Part shown: piece after piece, positions 26,759-35,636 of the stretch
How the letters are laid out: the number at the start of each line of letters is the position of its first letter
Numbering within the stretch: the stretch's first letter is position 1
Source: Alkaliphilus hydrothermalis
Lineage (GTDB): Bacteria; Bacillota; Clostridia; Peptostreptococcales; Natronincolaceae
Assembly: GCF_016908555.1 (NCBI RefSeq)
Contig: NZ_JAFBEE010000002.1
Coordinates: 232,453-296,452, forward strand
Length of the DNA: 64,000 nucleotides
Direction: 5' to 3'
Made by a program: the position numbers and the translations under genes
The notes under the pieces: generated by a model
Seen by the model: the letters and a program-made list of their open reading frames with translations, nothing else
Told to the model about the DNA's origin: nothing
Database searches by the model: none

Positions 26759-27756
26759 TGTATACTTTAAATAAAGAATTATTAAAGAAATTATGCACCA
26801 CCTATTCACCCGCAGGAAACGAAGAAAAAATAAGATCTGTCATTGAGTCTGAAGTAAAGGATCTAGTTGATGAGGTATATACTGATGCATTAGGAAATCT
26901 TATTGCCCATAAGAAGGGGAATGGAAAGAAACTGATGTTATCAGGACATATGGACCACATCGGATTAATGGTTACATATATAGATGATAAAGGCTTTTTA
27001 AGATTTGCCAACATTGGTGGAATATCACCATCTATTTCAGTATCTCAAAGAGTAATCTTTGAAAATGGTACTATTGGAGTAATTGGTACAGAAAAGCTTG
27101 ATAGCATCAAAGATTTAAGCCTAGATAAATTATTTATCGACATCGGAGCTTCATCTAAAGAAGAGGCCGAAGAAATGATATCAATAGGGGATGTATGTGT
27201 ATATTACAGTGAATGTTTGATCGACGATAAAAAAGTATTTGCACCAGCGATGGACGACCGTATTGGATGCTTTGTCATGATTGAAACATTAAAGCAAATG
27301 AAGGAAAGTAAAAACGACCTTTATTTTGTATTCTCGGTTCAAGAGGAAGTAGGATTACGTGGTGCAAAGACAGCTGCCTATGGAATTGATCCTGACTTTG
27401 GAATCGCATTGGATGTTACTGCCACTGGAGATACCCCAAAGGGAATTAAAATGGCAGTAAAGCTTGGTGCAGGTCCTGCCATCAAGATTAAGGATAACTC
27501 TGTGTTGTGTCATCCAAAGGTTAAGAACTTTATGATTGAACAAGCTAAGAAAAATGATATTCCATATCAGTTAGAAGTATTAGAGTTTGGTGGTACAGAC
27601 TCTGGTGCGATTCATCTTACTAAAAGTGGTGTTCCTTCTGGGGTTTTATCAATCCCCACAAGATATATCCATAGTACAAATGAAATGTGTGCTGTTTCTG
27701 ATATTGAAAATTCGATTAAGCTTTTAGTTAAACTAGTTGAAAATGAAATAGAATAG
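26758..27756 (+). CDS. M42-family metallo-aminopeptidase, copy 3
   Basis: 332 residues, start codon sharing one base with the stop of copy 2. Ligands: SGHMDHIGLMV (a His replaces the Glu after Asp), AMDDRIG, VQEEVGLRGA, IALDVTATGD and YIHSTNE. All catalytic residues are present, so it should be active. The three genes are one operon. Confidence 0.93.
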   Translation: MYTLNKELLKKLCTTYSPAGNEEKIRSVIESEVKDLVDEVYTDALGNLIAHKKGNGKKLMLSGHMDHIGLMVTYIDDKGFLRFANIGGISPSISVSQRVIFENGTIGVIGTEKLDSIKDLSLDKLFIDIGASSKEEAEEMISIGDVCVYYSECLIDDKKVFAPAMDDRIGCFVMIETLKQMKESKNDLYFVFSVQEEVGLRGAKTAAYGIDPDFGIALDVTATGDTPKGIKMAVKLGAGPAIKIKDNSVLCHPKVKNFMIEQAKKNDIPYQLEVLEFGGTDSGAIHLTKSGVPSGVLSIPTRYIHSTNEMCAVSDIENSIKLLVKLVENEIE

Positions 27757-27779
27757 TTTTTTCACGAACTTCTTCTACT

Positions 27780-27818
27780 AACCCCTCCTACGGATCCTTA
27801 CGTTGGAGGGGTTGTTTT
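27780..27818 (+). terminator. Terminator of the M42 operon
   Basis: AACCCCTCCTA pairs with TTGGAGGGGTT, followed by GTTTTG. Confidence 0.82.
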
Positions 27819-27943
27819 GTCGAATGATGGGTCGAAGGGTCTAAAATAGCTGATTGATGATGGAATTTGTATTACGAAAGTCTGCATTTTTGAAAGGAGA
27901 ATAAGGGGGGGATATTGAAAAAGATAGTATGGGGGTGTAACTA

Positions 27944-28561
27944 ATGAAAAATAACAATACAATTTATTCGATGAAGGAAGTAGCAGAAATAACGGGCTTC
28001 AAGCCCCATGTAATAAGATTTTATGAAGATCAATTCCAATTAAAAATACCTAGAAATGAAAGCAATAGAAGATACTTTACATATAAGGAAATAGAGGATC
28101 TAGAATATATCAAGCAATTACAAGATAAGGGTCTGACAAATCCTCAAATACAAAAAATTCTTAAATCCCCAAAAATCATAATTGAGCAAAAGGGTAGAAA
28201 TGAAGTGGCGATCAGTTCTTCTAAAGCTGTAGCAAAGGCAGAGGACATTAATCCTGATCTATGGTTAAGGGAAGCAATAGAGAACATTAAAATGGAATTA
28301 ATAGAGTCCGTAAGAGGTATAGACCATAGACAAGAAATAGAAAACTTATCAGATAAAATTGACGATTTAAGAAATCAACTAAATAACCAAGAGAAGGACG
28401 TCTTAATCTGTGAGAATGCAAAACTTAAAATGAAGCTTAAGGAAAAGTCCTATGAAGTAGCAGAATTAAAGGACAGAATCAAAAGAGAGGATAATCAGAA
28501 AAAGTCTGTTTTTGAGAGGTTATTTTTTTCTAAAAAGAAAAATCAAGGTTTTGGGGTATAG
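27944..28561 (+). CDS. MerR-family regulator with C-terminal coiled coil
   Basis: 205 residues. The N-terminal winged helix reads IYSMKEVAEITGFKPHVIRFYEDQF, then NRRYFTYKEIEDLEYIKQLQDKGLT, typical of MerR. After residue about 110 there is a long charged coiled coil (NLSDKIDDLRNQLNNQEKD) and a lysine-rich end. No metal- or drug-binding cysteine pattern is visible. Similar to the RacA/chromosome-anchoring style of MerR proteins in overall plan, but that is only an architectural analogy. Target unknown. Confidence 0.85.
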   Translation: MKNNNTIYSMKEVAEITGFKPHVIRFYEDQFQLKIPRNESNRRYFTYKEIEDLEYIKQLQDKGLTNPQIQKILKSPKIIIEQKGRNEVAISSSKAVAKAEDINPDLWLREAIENIKMELIESVRGIDHRQEIENLSDKIDDLRNQLNNQEKDVLICENAKLKMKLKEKSYEVAELKDRIKREDNQKKSVFERLFFSKKKNQGFGV

Positions 28562-28590
28562 GGGACTGACTCATGATAGAATATACAAGG

Positions 28591-28628
28591 GCTAGAACGT
28601 GTTTAAAACACATTCTAGCTCTTATTTT
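28591..28628 (+). terminator. Terminator of the merR-like gene
   Basis: GCTAGAA-C-GTGT pairs with ACAC-A-TTCTAGC around TTAAA, followed by TCTTATTTT. Confidence 0.8.
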
Positions 28629-28837
28629 CGTTTTAAAGATGTGGTTTGCAATTCATAAAGCTAAGAAGTTAATAATGATTGATGTCAGTATAATCTTAAG
28701 ACACTATTTTCCGTAATAAATAAAAAAATCATAGAATTATCTATGAAACTACAAAACTTTAGGCAAAATAAGATATAATAGACTAAGTAGCTTTTATTTG
28801 TACTAGCCAAAATACAATGATCTAAAGGAATGATAGA

Positions 28838-30859
28838 ATGACAACATTTTTACCGATAAGCAAAGAAGATATGAAGGAGAGAGGCTGGGAGGAGCTGGAC
28901 TTTGTGCTGGTTTCCGGTGATGCCTATGTAGACCATCCCTCTTTCGGAACGGCCGTAATAGGAAGGATATTGGAAAATAGAGGATATAAGGTGGGGATTA
29001 TAGCCCAGCCTAAATGGGATACCCTAGAGCCATTTAAAGCTCTTGGAAAGCCAAAATTAGGATTTTTAGTCACCTCAGGCAACATAGACTCTATGGTTAA
29101 CCATTACTCAGTAGGAAAAAAACGGCGTAAAGAAGATCTTTATTCTCCGGGTGGCAAGGGTGGTCAGCGGCCTGATCGAGCCACTATGATTTATTCCCAT
29201 AGGATCAGGGAAGCCTATAACGATGTCCCTATCATATTAGGCGGCATAGAGGCAAGTTTGAGACGATTTGCCCATTATGACTATTGGGATAATAAAGTAA
29301 GGCGTTCAATCCTTTTAGATGCTAAGGCAGATTTGATTGTATATGGTATGGGGGAACGACAGATAATTGAAATAGCAGAGGCTCTAGAAAGTGGTTTGCC
29401 TGTATCGGAGATTACCTTTATCAGGGGAACAGTATATAAGACTAAGGATAAATCCAGGGCTTACCAGCCTATATTCTTGCCCCATTACGATGAAATTCTA
29501 GATTCTAAGAAAAAATACGCAGAGAGTTTTATGATCCAGTACAACAATATGGATTCTATTGTAGGTAAGCCTTTGGTGGAGCCCTATAGAAATAATTATG
29601 TAGTGCAAAATCCGCCGAATGAACCAATGACCCAATCTGAGTTGGATAGTATATACTCTCTACCTTATATGAGGACCTATCATCCCATATATGAGAAAAA
29701 GGGTGGTATTCCAGCAATCAAAGAGGTTAAATTTAGCCTAATAAGCAATAGAGGTTGTTTTGGGAATTGTAATTTTTGTGCTATTACCTTCCATCAAGGA
29801 CGGGTGGTGCAATCTAGAAGTCATGAATCAATCATGTCTGAGGCAGAAAAATTCGTTTGGGAGCCAGACTTTAAAGGATATATACATGACGTGGGGGGAC
29901 CTACTGCCAATTTCCGTCAAAAGGCTTGTAAAAAACAGGAAAAGCATGGGGTCTGTACAGATAAACAATGTCTATTCCCAAACCCTTGTAGTCAGCTTAA
30001 GATTGATCACAAGGATTACTTAAAGCTTCTAAGGAAACTTAGAGGTCTACCTAATGTTAAGAAGGTCTTCATCCGTTCAGGGCTCAGATATGATTATCTA
30101 ATCCATGATAAAAATGACGATTTCTTTAAGGAACTTTGTCAGCATCACATCAGTGGACAACTAAAGGTAGCGCCGGAGCATATATCAGAGGAAGTTCTAA
30201 AGACGATGGGTAAACCCCAGAAGGAAGTATATGAGAAATTTGTTCGAAAATATGAAAAAATCAATAAAGACTTAGGAATGGATCAATATCTTGTTCCTTA
30301 TCTCATGTCTAGTCATCCAGGTTCTACCTTGAAATCCGCCATCGAGTTGGCAGAATACCTGAGGGATATAGGCCACATGCCAGAACAAGTACAGGATTTC
30401 TATCCAACACCTGGAACCTTATCAACCTGTATGTATTATACAGAACTGGATCCAAGGACAATGGAACCTGTTTTCGTACCTAAGACACCCCATGATAAGG
30501 CAATGCAAAGGGCATTAATACAATATCGCAAACCTCAAAATTATAACCTAGTCCACGAGGCACTAGTTGCTGGGGAGCGGGAGGATTTAATTGGTTTTGG
30601 GAAAAAATGCTTAATTAAGCCAAGAAATGAGGAAGGGTTCTCTAAGCATAATCATGGAAAAGGGAAGGCTAAGAAGTCCACTAATAATAAACCACCTCAT
30701 GGAGCAAAAGGCAATGCAGGTAAAACTGGCCTTGATGGTAAAAAAGGTGGAAATAAATCAAAGGGTAAAGCAAATACAAAGAATAACAAGCTTTTGAAGA
30801 GCAACAAGCCTAATGGAAAGCAAGGGCAATCAAAGGGGAGAGGTAGTAATAAAAGATAG
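28838..30859 (+). CDS. YgiQ-family radical SAM protein
   Basis: 673 residues. The radical SAM cluster cysteines are C307-x3-C311-x2-C314 (CFGNCNFC), preceded by a B12-binding-like N-terminal region and followed by VGGPTANF and the family motif VAPEH. From about residue 600 the chain becomes a low-complexity tail of Lys, Gly, Asn and Ser, likely a disordered nucleic-acid binding extension. Reaction unknown for the family. Monocistronic. Confidence 0.93.
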   Translation: MTTFLPISKEDMKERGWEELDFVLVSGDAYVDHPSFGTAVIGRILENRGYKVGIIAQPKWDTLEPFKALGKPKLGFLVTSGNIDSMVNHYSVGKKRRKEDLYSPGGKGGQRPDRATMIYSHRIREAYNDVPIILGGIEASLRRFAHYDYWDNKVRRSILLDAKADLIVYGMGERQIIEIAEALESGLPVSEITFIRGTVYKTKDKSRAYQPIFLPHYDEILDSKKKYAESFMIQYNNMDSIVGKPLVEPYRNNYVVQNPPNEPMTQSELDSIYSLPYMRTYHPIYEKKGGIPAIKEVKFSLISNRGCFGNCNFCAITFHQGRVVQSRSHESIMSEAEKFVWEPDFKGYIHDVGGPTANFRQKACKKQEKHGVCTDKQCLFPNPCSQLKIDHKDYLKLLRKLRGLPNVKKVFIRSGLRYDYLIHDKNDDFFKELCQHHISGQLKVAPEHISEEVLKTMGKPQKEVYEKFVRKYEKINKDLGMDQYLVPYLMSSHPGSTLKSAIELAEYLRDIGHMPEQVQDFYPTPGTLSTCMYYTELDPRTMEPVFVPKTPHDKAMQRALIQYRKPQNYNLVHEALVAGEREDLIGFGKKCLIKPRNEEGFSKHNHGKGKAKKSTNNKPPHGAKGNAGKTGLDGKKGGNKSKGKANTKNNKLLKSNKPNGKQGQSKGRGSNKR

Positions 30860-30883
30860 TCATTGACCAACACAATCAAATAG

Positions 30884-30918
30884 AAGAGGCAGATCTTATT
30901 CTCTAAGACCTGCCTCTT
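30884..30918. terminator. Terminator between convergent genes
   Basis: AAGAGGCAG pairs with CTGCCTCTT, with inner TCTTA/TAAGA pairing. Confidence 0.85.
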
Positions 30919-30946
30919 AATATTTCCATAAGGAATAATCAATTAA

Positions 30947-32149
30947 TTAAATTGTTGTTCCTGGGTACTCAGCTACTGCCTTCTTTAAAATAGACATAGC
31001 CTTCTTTAAATCATCTTCGTTTAAGATGTAGGCAATTCTAATTTCATCTCTACCAAGACCAGGAGTAGCATAGAATCCTTCAGCTGGAGCAACCATTACA
31101 GTTTCGCCATCTACATCAAACTCTCTTAACATCCAGATTGTGAATTTCTCAGCATCATCTACTGGAAGTTTAGCTACAACATAGAAAGCACCTGTAGGTT
31201 TTTCACAAACAACACCAGGAATATCTTGTAAGCCTTCGAACACAATATTTCTTCTTTTGTCGTACTCTTGGTTTACTGACTCAAAGTAATCTTCAGGAGT
31301 CTTGTAAAGCTCAACAGCACCTATCTGCTCTAATGTAGGTACACAAAGTCTTCCTTGGCAAAGCTTTAAGATTTGCTTCATTAAATCTTTATTTTTACTT
31401 GCCAGTGAACCTATTCTAGCACCGCAAGCACTGTATCTCTTAGAAACACTATCTACGATGATTACACGATCTTGTATTTCTTCAATATTTCCAAAGCTAG
31501 TGTAGTTTAATCCGTCGTATACAAACTCTCTATAAACTTCATCAGCAATAATAAACAGATTGTATTCCTTAGCAAGATCAGCAACCATTTGGATTTCTTC
31601 TTTAGTGTAAACAACACCAGTAGGGTTACCAGGGTTAGATAAGATAATAGCCTTAGTTCTTGGATTAATGCACTCTTCAATAGATTTTCTAGCAGGCAAG
31701 TGGAAACCTTCTTCAGCTTTACATGTAATTGGACATACCTTAACATCTACAGCTGCACTAAACCCGTTATAGTTTGTATAGAAAGGCTCGGGAACAATTA
31801 CTTCATCCCCAGCATCTGCATCTGCACAAGCAATAATAGCAAATAATAAAGCTTCAGATCCGCCGTTAGTAATTAAGATTTCATCACTTTCATAGTGCAT
31901 ATCATATTTTTTGTAGTATTTAATGATGGCTTCAATTAACTCTGGAATACCTTGAGATAGAGAATAAGCTAGGACTTTCTCATCAAAATTTCTAATTGAA
32001 TTCATGAAAGACTCAGGTGTCTCAATATCAGGTTGACCGATATTTAAGTGATATACTTTTTTCCCCTGAGCTTTTGCACCTTGGGCGAAGGGCACAAGCT
32101 TTCTGATTGGAGATTCTTGCATAGAAGTGATTCGCTTTGAAAAATTCAT
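30947..32149 (-). CDS. Pyridoxal-phosphate aminotransferase, class I/II
   Basis: 400 residues with SNPGNPTGVVY, IIADEVYREFVYDG and VDSVSKRYSACGARIGSL, where the lysine of SKRYS forms the Schiff base with PLP and the arginine two turns later binds its phosphate. Belongs to the aspartate aminotransferase superfamily, subgroup I-gamma. Amino acid specificity cannot be read from the sequence. Monocistronic. Confidence 0.93.
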   Translation of the reverse strand: MNFSKRITSMQESPIRKLVPFAQGAKAQGKKVYHLNIGQPDIETPESFMNSIRNFDEKVLAYSLSQGIPELIEAIIKYYKKYDMHYESDEILITNGGSEALLFAIIACADADAGDEVIVPEPFYTNYNGFSAAVDVKVCPITCKAEEGFHLPARKSIEECINPRTKAIILSNPGNPTGVVYTKEEIQMVADLAKEYNLFIIADEVYREFVYDGLNYTSFGNIEEIQDRVIIVDSVSKRYSACGARIGSLASKNKDLMKQILKLCQGRLCVPTLEQIGAVELYKTPEDYFESVNQEYDKRRNIVFEGLQDIPGVVCEKPTGAFYVVAKLPVDDAEKFTIWMLREFDVDGETVMVAPAEGFYATPGLGRDEIRIAYILNEDDLKKAMSILKKAVAEYPGTTI

Positions 32150-32442
32150 CTTAATTAACCTCCCATATATGTAATAATATCAATTCATTTTTAATCATAT
32201 CATATATAACTAAAAAATTACAGAAAAACGTTTACATAGAATAATAGATGTAATAATCTAAATAGTCTTGAAACTATAAACTATTGCCCTCAATCCTCAT
32301 ATATAATTTTACCTGTTTGAGAGTAGATATACCTTACAAGAAGAAATCGCAAAAATTTAAAATGATTCCTTTAAACTTATTGATAGGAATTAATGGGAAT
32401 AGGGATCTTTTTTTATGAGGTGAAACTTACAGATGAAAAGTA

Positions 32443-32491
32443 TTTACAAACACAGCTTTCTTCTATATAATATAAATGATAATGAGTATCA
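32443..32491 (+). promoter_or_regulatory. Strong promoter with an overlapping Fur box
   Basis: TTTACA (32443-32448), exactly 17 bases, then TATAAT (32466-32471). Overlapping the expected start site is TGATAATGAGTATCA (32477-32491), which on the other strand matches the 7-1-7 Fur consensus TGATAATNATTATCA at all but one position. No protein gene begins within 390 bases downstream. Confidence 0.7.
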
Positions 32492-32592
32492 ATTAATACA
32501 TACATTGTTTTTTTATCGATTGAATTGAGAACCTCGCCAGATTTAATTGATGACTTATGTTGAAACTCATTTACGAAAAAGTTCTCTTTTAT
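32478..32592 (+). ncRNA. Candidate iron-regulated small RNA
   Basis: A transcript from the Fur-box promoter would start near 32478. I find no ORF with a ribosome binding site. GAGAAC (about 32527-32532) can pair with GTTCTC (about 32581-32586), which is followed by TTTTAT, a possible terminator about 110 bases after the start. The reverse strand has an AT-rich frame across this region without a binding site. The remaining bases of the 32150-32883 gap are AT-rich with no recognised riboswitch. Confidence 0.3.
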
Positions 32593-32759
32593 ATTAATAT
32601 AATGTAGAACTTTCCTATTCGTTATAAAAAAATATTTTTTTATGAAAACAATTAGTTTTTTATGGCAATATTTATGGGTAAGAAATATACCATAGCTATA
32701 AAGATTCATTTATATTTAATTTAGTGAAATTCAAAGGTCTGAAAGTATAAATTCATTGT

Positions 32760-32788
32760 TTGACAAATTATTGAAATAGGACTAGAAT
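32760..32788 (+). promoter_or_regulatory. Promoter of the ECF metal transporter operon
   Basis: TTGACA, 17 bases, TAGAAT, ending about 95 bases before the cbiM-like start. Between promoter and gene are direct repeats AATGATCTTTAA and AATAATCTTTAA (about 32809-32846), possible operator half-sites for a metal regulator. No cobalamin riboswitch is recognisable. Confidence 0.7.
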
Positions 32789-32883
32789 TTAGTTGAATTA
32801 TTAAATTAATGATCTTTAAGTAATTTTAAGTAATAATCTTTAAAAATAATTTAAGATGATTTAAATATGAGGAGGAGAGATTA

Positions 32884-33840
32884 ATGAGTCATATTCACGT
32901 GCCAGATGGTGTGATTCCTGCCGTTTGGTGGGTCACAGGTTATTTAATTAGTATCGGTATTGTCTTTTTAGTGTTAAGAAGGGTAGAAGGGGACGATGTT
33001 AGAAGAAAAGTTCCTATGATTGGTATTGTGGCAGCTCTTATGCTACTGGGTATGTCAGTGCCCCTTGGGATTGTTCCAGTCCATTTAAGTCTAGCGGTAC
33101 TTTCGGGTATCCTATTAGGACCAGGATTAGGTTTTGTAGCAGTATTTGTGGTAAATTTATTGCTGGCTCTTATTGCCCATGGAGGAATCACCCTAGTGGG
33201 ATTAAATACTTTAGTTATTGGGGCAGAGGTTTTCGTAGGCTATCATTTATTCAAAGCCTTCAGCAAGAAGCTTGGTCAATTTCCAAGTACAGTATTGGCT
33301 ACTTCTTTAGCATTATTAGTATCCATGTCGCTTATGGTGGGGACAGTAGGTTTGTCAGCAGGCGTAAACTATGCAATACCACATGATCATGAACACGCCC
33401 ACGTAGAAGAGCACGCCCATGAGGAAGATCATACCCATGAAGAAGATCATACCCATGAAGAAGATCATACCCATGAAGAAGATCATGCCCATGAAAATGA
33501 TCATGCCCACGAAGAAGATCATACCCATGAAGAAGATCATGCCCATGAAAATGATCATACCCATGAAGAAAATCATACCCATGAAGAAGATCATGCCCAT
33601 GAAGATGATCATACCCATGAAGATGAGCATAGCCATGAAGATGACCATGCCCACGAAGATGAGCACGGACATGCAGAAGGGCAAGTTGAGGATACTCACT
33701 TTCTATTCTTAACTGGTTGGGCTGCATTGATAATGATTTTAGTCGTTGGAATTCTATTAGAATCCTTCGGAACAGCTTTTATTATAGGATTCTTCAATAA
33801 AATAAGACCAGATCTGATTCATCGTGTGGAAAGAAGATAG
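32884..33840 (+). CDS. cbiM: ECF-type cobalt/nickel transporter, CbiM-like substrate-binding subunit with His-rich loop
   Basis: 318 residues. The N-terminus HIHVPDGVIPAVWW corresponds to the metal-binding MHIPDG start of CbiM/NikM, though preceded here by two extra residues. Several membrane helices follow. Between about residues 166 and 262 lies an insertion made almost only of His, Asp and Glu (repeats of HTHEED, HAHEND), then a final membrane helix, which may replace the separate CbiN subunit. The loop should bind many Ni2+, Co2+ or Zn2+ ions. First gene of cbiM-cbiQ-ecfA. Confidence 0.9.
   Translation: MSHIHVPDGVIPAVWWVTGYLISIGIVFLVLRRVEGDDVRRKVPMIGIVAALMLLGMSVPLGIVPVHLSLAVLSGILLGPGLGFVAVFVVNLLLALIAHGGITLVGLNTLVIGAEVFVGYHLFKAFSKKLGQFPSTVLATSLALLVSMSLMVGTVGLSAGVNYAIPHDHEHAHVEEHAHEEDHTHEEDHTHEEDHTHEEDHAHENDHAHEEDHTHEEDHAHENDHTHEENHTHEEDHAHEDDHTHEDEHSHEDDHAHEDEHGHAEGQVEDTHFLFLTGWAALIMILVVGILLESFGTAFIIGFFNKIRPDLIHRVERR
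33400..33670 (+). repeat. Tandem 18-bp repeats coding for the His/Asp/Glu loop
   Basis: About fifteen imperfect copies of an 18-bp unit (GATCATACCCATGAAGAA and variants) encode the HxHEED repeats. In-frame gain or loss of units would change the metal-binding capacity without breaking the gene. This is coding, not CRISPR: there are no spacers. Confidence 0.9.
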
Positions 33841-33866
33841 AAGTAAACTGTAAAGAAGGGGATTAT

Positions 33867-34583
33867 ATGCACTTAGCAGAGATCGATCAGATTTCGATTA
33901 GTGGAGATAGCCTGTTGCACAAAGCACGGGCTGTTTCAAAGCTAATCTTGACAACATTACTTTTAGCAAGTTTTATACTTACTAATGATGCAATTAAGTT
34001 AGGGGTACTAATGGGGGTTGTATTTGCACTTTTTCTTTTTAGCAAAGTTCCTTTACATCAGTTGGGACACTTAATCCTTTACCCCGTATTTTTTAGTATT
34101 TTCTTTGCAATCTTGAGACTACAACAATCTTGGGTATTGGGACTCATTGTACTGCAAAAAGCAGTGGGGGCGGCCATGACAATGATACTCTTAATATCCA
34201 CCACCCCCTATGTGGATGTATTTGCAGTTTTATCCCTATTCATGCCAAAGCTTTTGGTGGATATACTGTTATTTACCTATCGTTCACTATTTATTCTAAT
34301 CGGACAAATCGAAAACCTGCTGAAAAGTATTAAATTAAGGGGCGGATATAGACCCTTTAGCTTAATAGCAAACCTAAGAAATATAGCAGGTGCCTTTGGA
34401 ATTTTAATTATTCATTCCTTTGAAATGAGTGATCGAATGTACAAAATCTATTCCTTGAGGGGTTATCAAGGGGGAATCCCTGTGACAGTGGACATCTTTC
34501 CATTGAGGAAGGTAGACTATATTATTATTATATTAGGGTTTATAACATTAGCAGGGGTGGTGATACCATGGAGCCTATCATAA
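33867..34583 (+). CDS. cbiQ: ECF transporter transmembrane subunit (CbiQ/EcfT)
   Basis: 238 residues with five or so membrane helices and the cytoplasmic coupling stretch ending in LRGGYRPF and YSLRGYQGG, the two Ala-Arg-Gly-type motifs that contact the ATPases. Overlaps the ATPase gene by 16 bases. Confidence 0.92.
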   Translation: MHLAEIDQISISGDSLLHKARAVSKLILTTLLLASFILTNDAIKLGVLMGVVFALFLFSKVPLHQLGHLILYPVFFSIFFAILRLQQSWVLGLIVLQKAVGAAMTMILLISTTPYVDVFAVLSLFMPKLLVDILLFTYRSLFILIGQIENLLKSIKLRGGYRPFSLIANLRNIAGAFGILIIHSFEMSDRMYKIYSLRGYQGGIPVTVDIFPLRKVDYIIIILGFITLAGVVIPWSLS

Positions 34584-35446
34584 AAGTAAAGTGCTTGAAG
34601 CACGTGTATCCAGATCAAACAGAAGTAAATATATGTGGGTTGGACTTTGTAGTTAACCCTGGAGAAAGAATCGTTATACTTGGGCCTAATGGTGCTGGAA
34701 AGACAACTTTGCTAGCCCATATCCTCGGTTTATTATCTCCTGTAGATGGTACAGTGGAGGTCATGGGGTTAAGACCAGATAAAAATTTCAATACAATCCG
34801 AAGAAATATCGGTGTAGTTTTTCAAAATGTAGATGAGCAAATTATTGGGCCTAGGGTTTATGATGATATAGCCTTTACCCTGAGAAATGAAAGGGTAGAT
34901 AAGAAAGAGATAGATGAAAGGGTAAGAAATGTTGCCGGTAGTCTACAAATAGAAGACTTACTAGAAAAGATTCCCCATTATCTCAGTGGGGGACAAAAAA
35001 AGAAAGTTGCCCTAGCAGGGGCAATGATCATGATGCCGAAAATCCTCATCATGGACGAGCCTTTTGATGCTTTAGATCCCAAGTCCAAAACGGAGATGGT
35101 GGAACTCTTGAATCACTTATGCCATAATCATGGTGTAACCTTGCTAATCACCACCCATGATATTAATATCGTCCCAGAAATTGCAGACAAAGTATATGTT
35201 TTGAATGATGGTCGAGTGTCTGCCTATGGTTCACCTCAAGAAGTGTTCCGAAATGTAGAAGTTATGAAGGCCGCTCATCTCCAACCACCTATATTGACGG
35301 AGCTGTTTACTGGGTTAAAGAATAAAGGGTATAATGTTGATATACCCAACAATGTAGAGGAAGCTGAAGAATTCCTAATTAGGTTGTTAAGTAATCATAA
35401 AAATACTTTAAGAAACGATACATGTAGCAAAAAGGATTCTGCATGA
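34568..35446 (+). CDS. cbiO: ECF transporter ATPase (CbiO/EcfA)
   Basis: 292 residues with Walker A GPNGAGKTTL, Q-loop VVFQNVDEQ, signature LSGGQKKKVALAGA, Walker B ILIMDEPFDALDP and a switch histidine in TTHD. Powers metal uptake with CbiM and CbiQ. One ATPase gene only, so it would act as a homodimer. Confidence 0.93.
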   Translation: MEPIIKVKCLKHVYPDQTEVNICGLDFVVNPGERIVILGPNGAGKTTLLAHILGLLSPVDGTVEVMGLRPDKNFNTIRRNIGVVFQNVDEQIIGPRVYDDIAFTLRNERVDKKEIDERVRNVAGSLQIEDLLEKIPHYLSGGQKKKVALAGAMIMMPKILIMDEPFDALDPKSKTEMVELLNHLCHNHGVTLLITTHDINIVPEIADKVYVLNDGRVSAYGSPQEVFRNVEVMKAAHLQPPILTELFTGLKNKGYNVDIPNNVEEAEEFLIRLLSNHKNTLRNDTCSKKDSA

Positions 35447-35512
35447 ACACAAGACGACAACCTTTGATAAAAGGGGTTGTAATTGAATCCTTAATATGAT
35501 ACATTATTATTT

Positions 35513-35552
35513 GGACAGTTCGAGAGCCTCCTGTCCTAAAACAAAACTAAGG
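35513..35552 (+). promoter_or_regulatory. PreQ1-I riboswitch aptamer
   Basis: GGACAG pairs with CTGTCC across a 12-base loop TTCGAGAGCCTC. This matches the class I preQ1 aptamer of B. subtilis in loop length and at the conserved UUC-n-AG-n3-C-n-C positions. The A-rich tail TAAAACAAAACTAAGG follows, ending in the conserved ACUAAGG that folds back to the loop. A weak promoter (TTGTAA, 17 bases, TACATT) would start transcription right at the aptamer. The genes downstream make the preQ1 precursor. An outer 9-bp stem (35494-35502 with 35557-35565) encloses it. Confidence 0.82.
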
Positions 35553-35563
35553 CATAGTATCAT

Positions 35564-35611
35564 ATGGAAATTGATAGAATTTATCTAATATTCACCCAAG
35601 AAACCCTGTAA
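35564..35611 (+). CDS. Possible 15-residue leader peptide behind the preQ1 riboswitch
   Basis: ATG lies 11 bases after the TAAGG that ends the aptamer tail, so preQ1 binding would hide its ribosome binding site. It encodes MEIDRIYLIFTQETL and stops. It could be a leader peptide or the stump of a lost preQ1-regulated gene. Confidence 0.3.
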   Translation: MEIDRIYLIFTQETL

Positions 35612-35636
35612 TCCAATTGCAGAGGTCTATTTTCCT

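Noticed and set aside
27355..27543. Several short minus-strand ORFs inside the M42 genes and other conserved genes
   Set aside because: They lie wholly antisense to well-supported coding sequence and have no start signals or recognisable products.
32413..32709. Minus-strand ORF of 98 codons in the gap before the ECF operon
   Set aside because: No ribosome binding site, very AT-rich composition with Lys/Tyr/Phe/Ile bias, and it overlaps a strong plus-strand promoter with a Fur box.
32710..32883. Cobalamin or NiCo riboswitch before the metal transporter
   Set aside because: The 90-base leader after the promoter is AT-rich and has none of the conserved boxes or paired elements of those riboswitches.
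33400..33670. Possible CRISPR array from regular short repeats
   Set aside because: Units are contiguous 18-mers without spacers and translate in frame to HxHEED repeats.
33332..33727. Long minus-strand and alternate-frame ORFs across the His-rich repeats
   Set aside because: They are reflections of the 18-bp coding repeat in other frames and lack start signals; the cbiM frame is clearly the real one.
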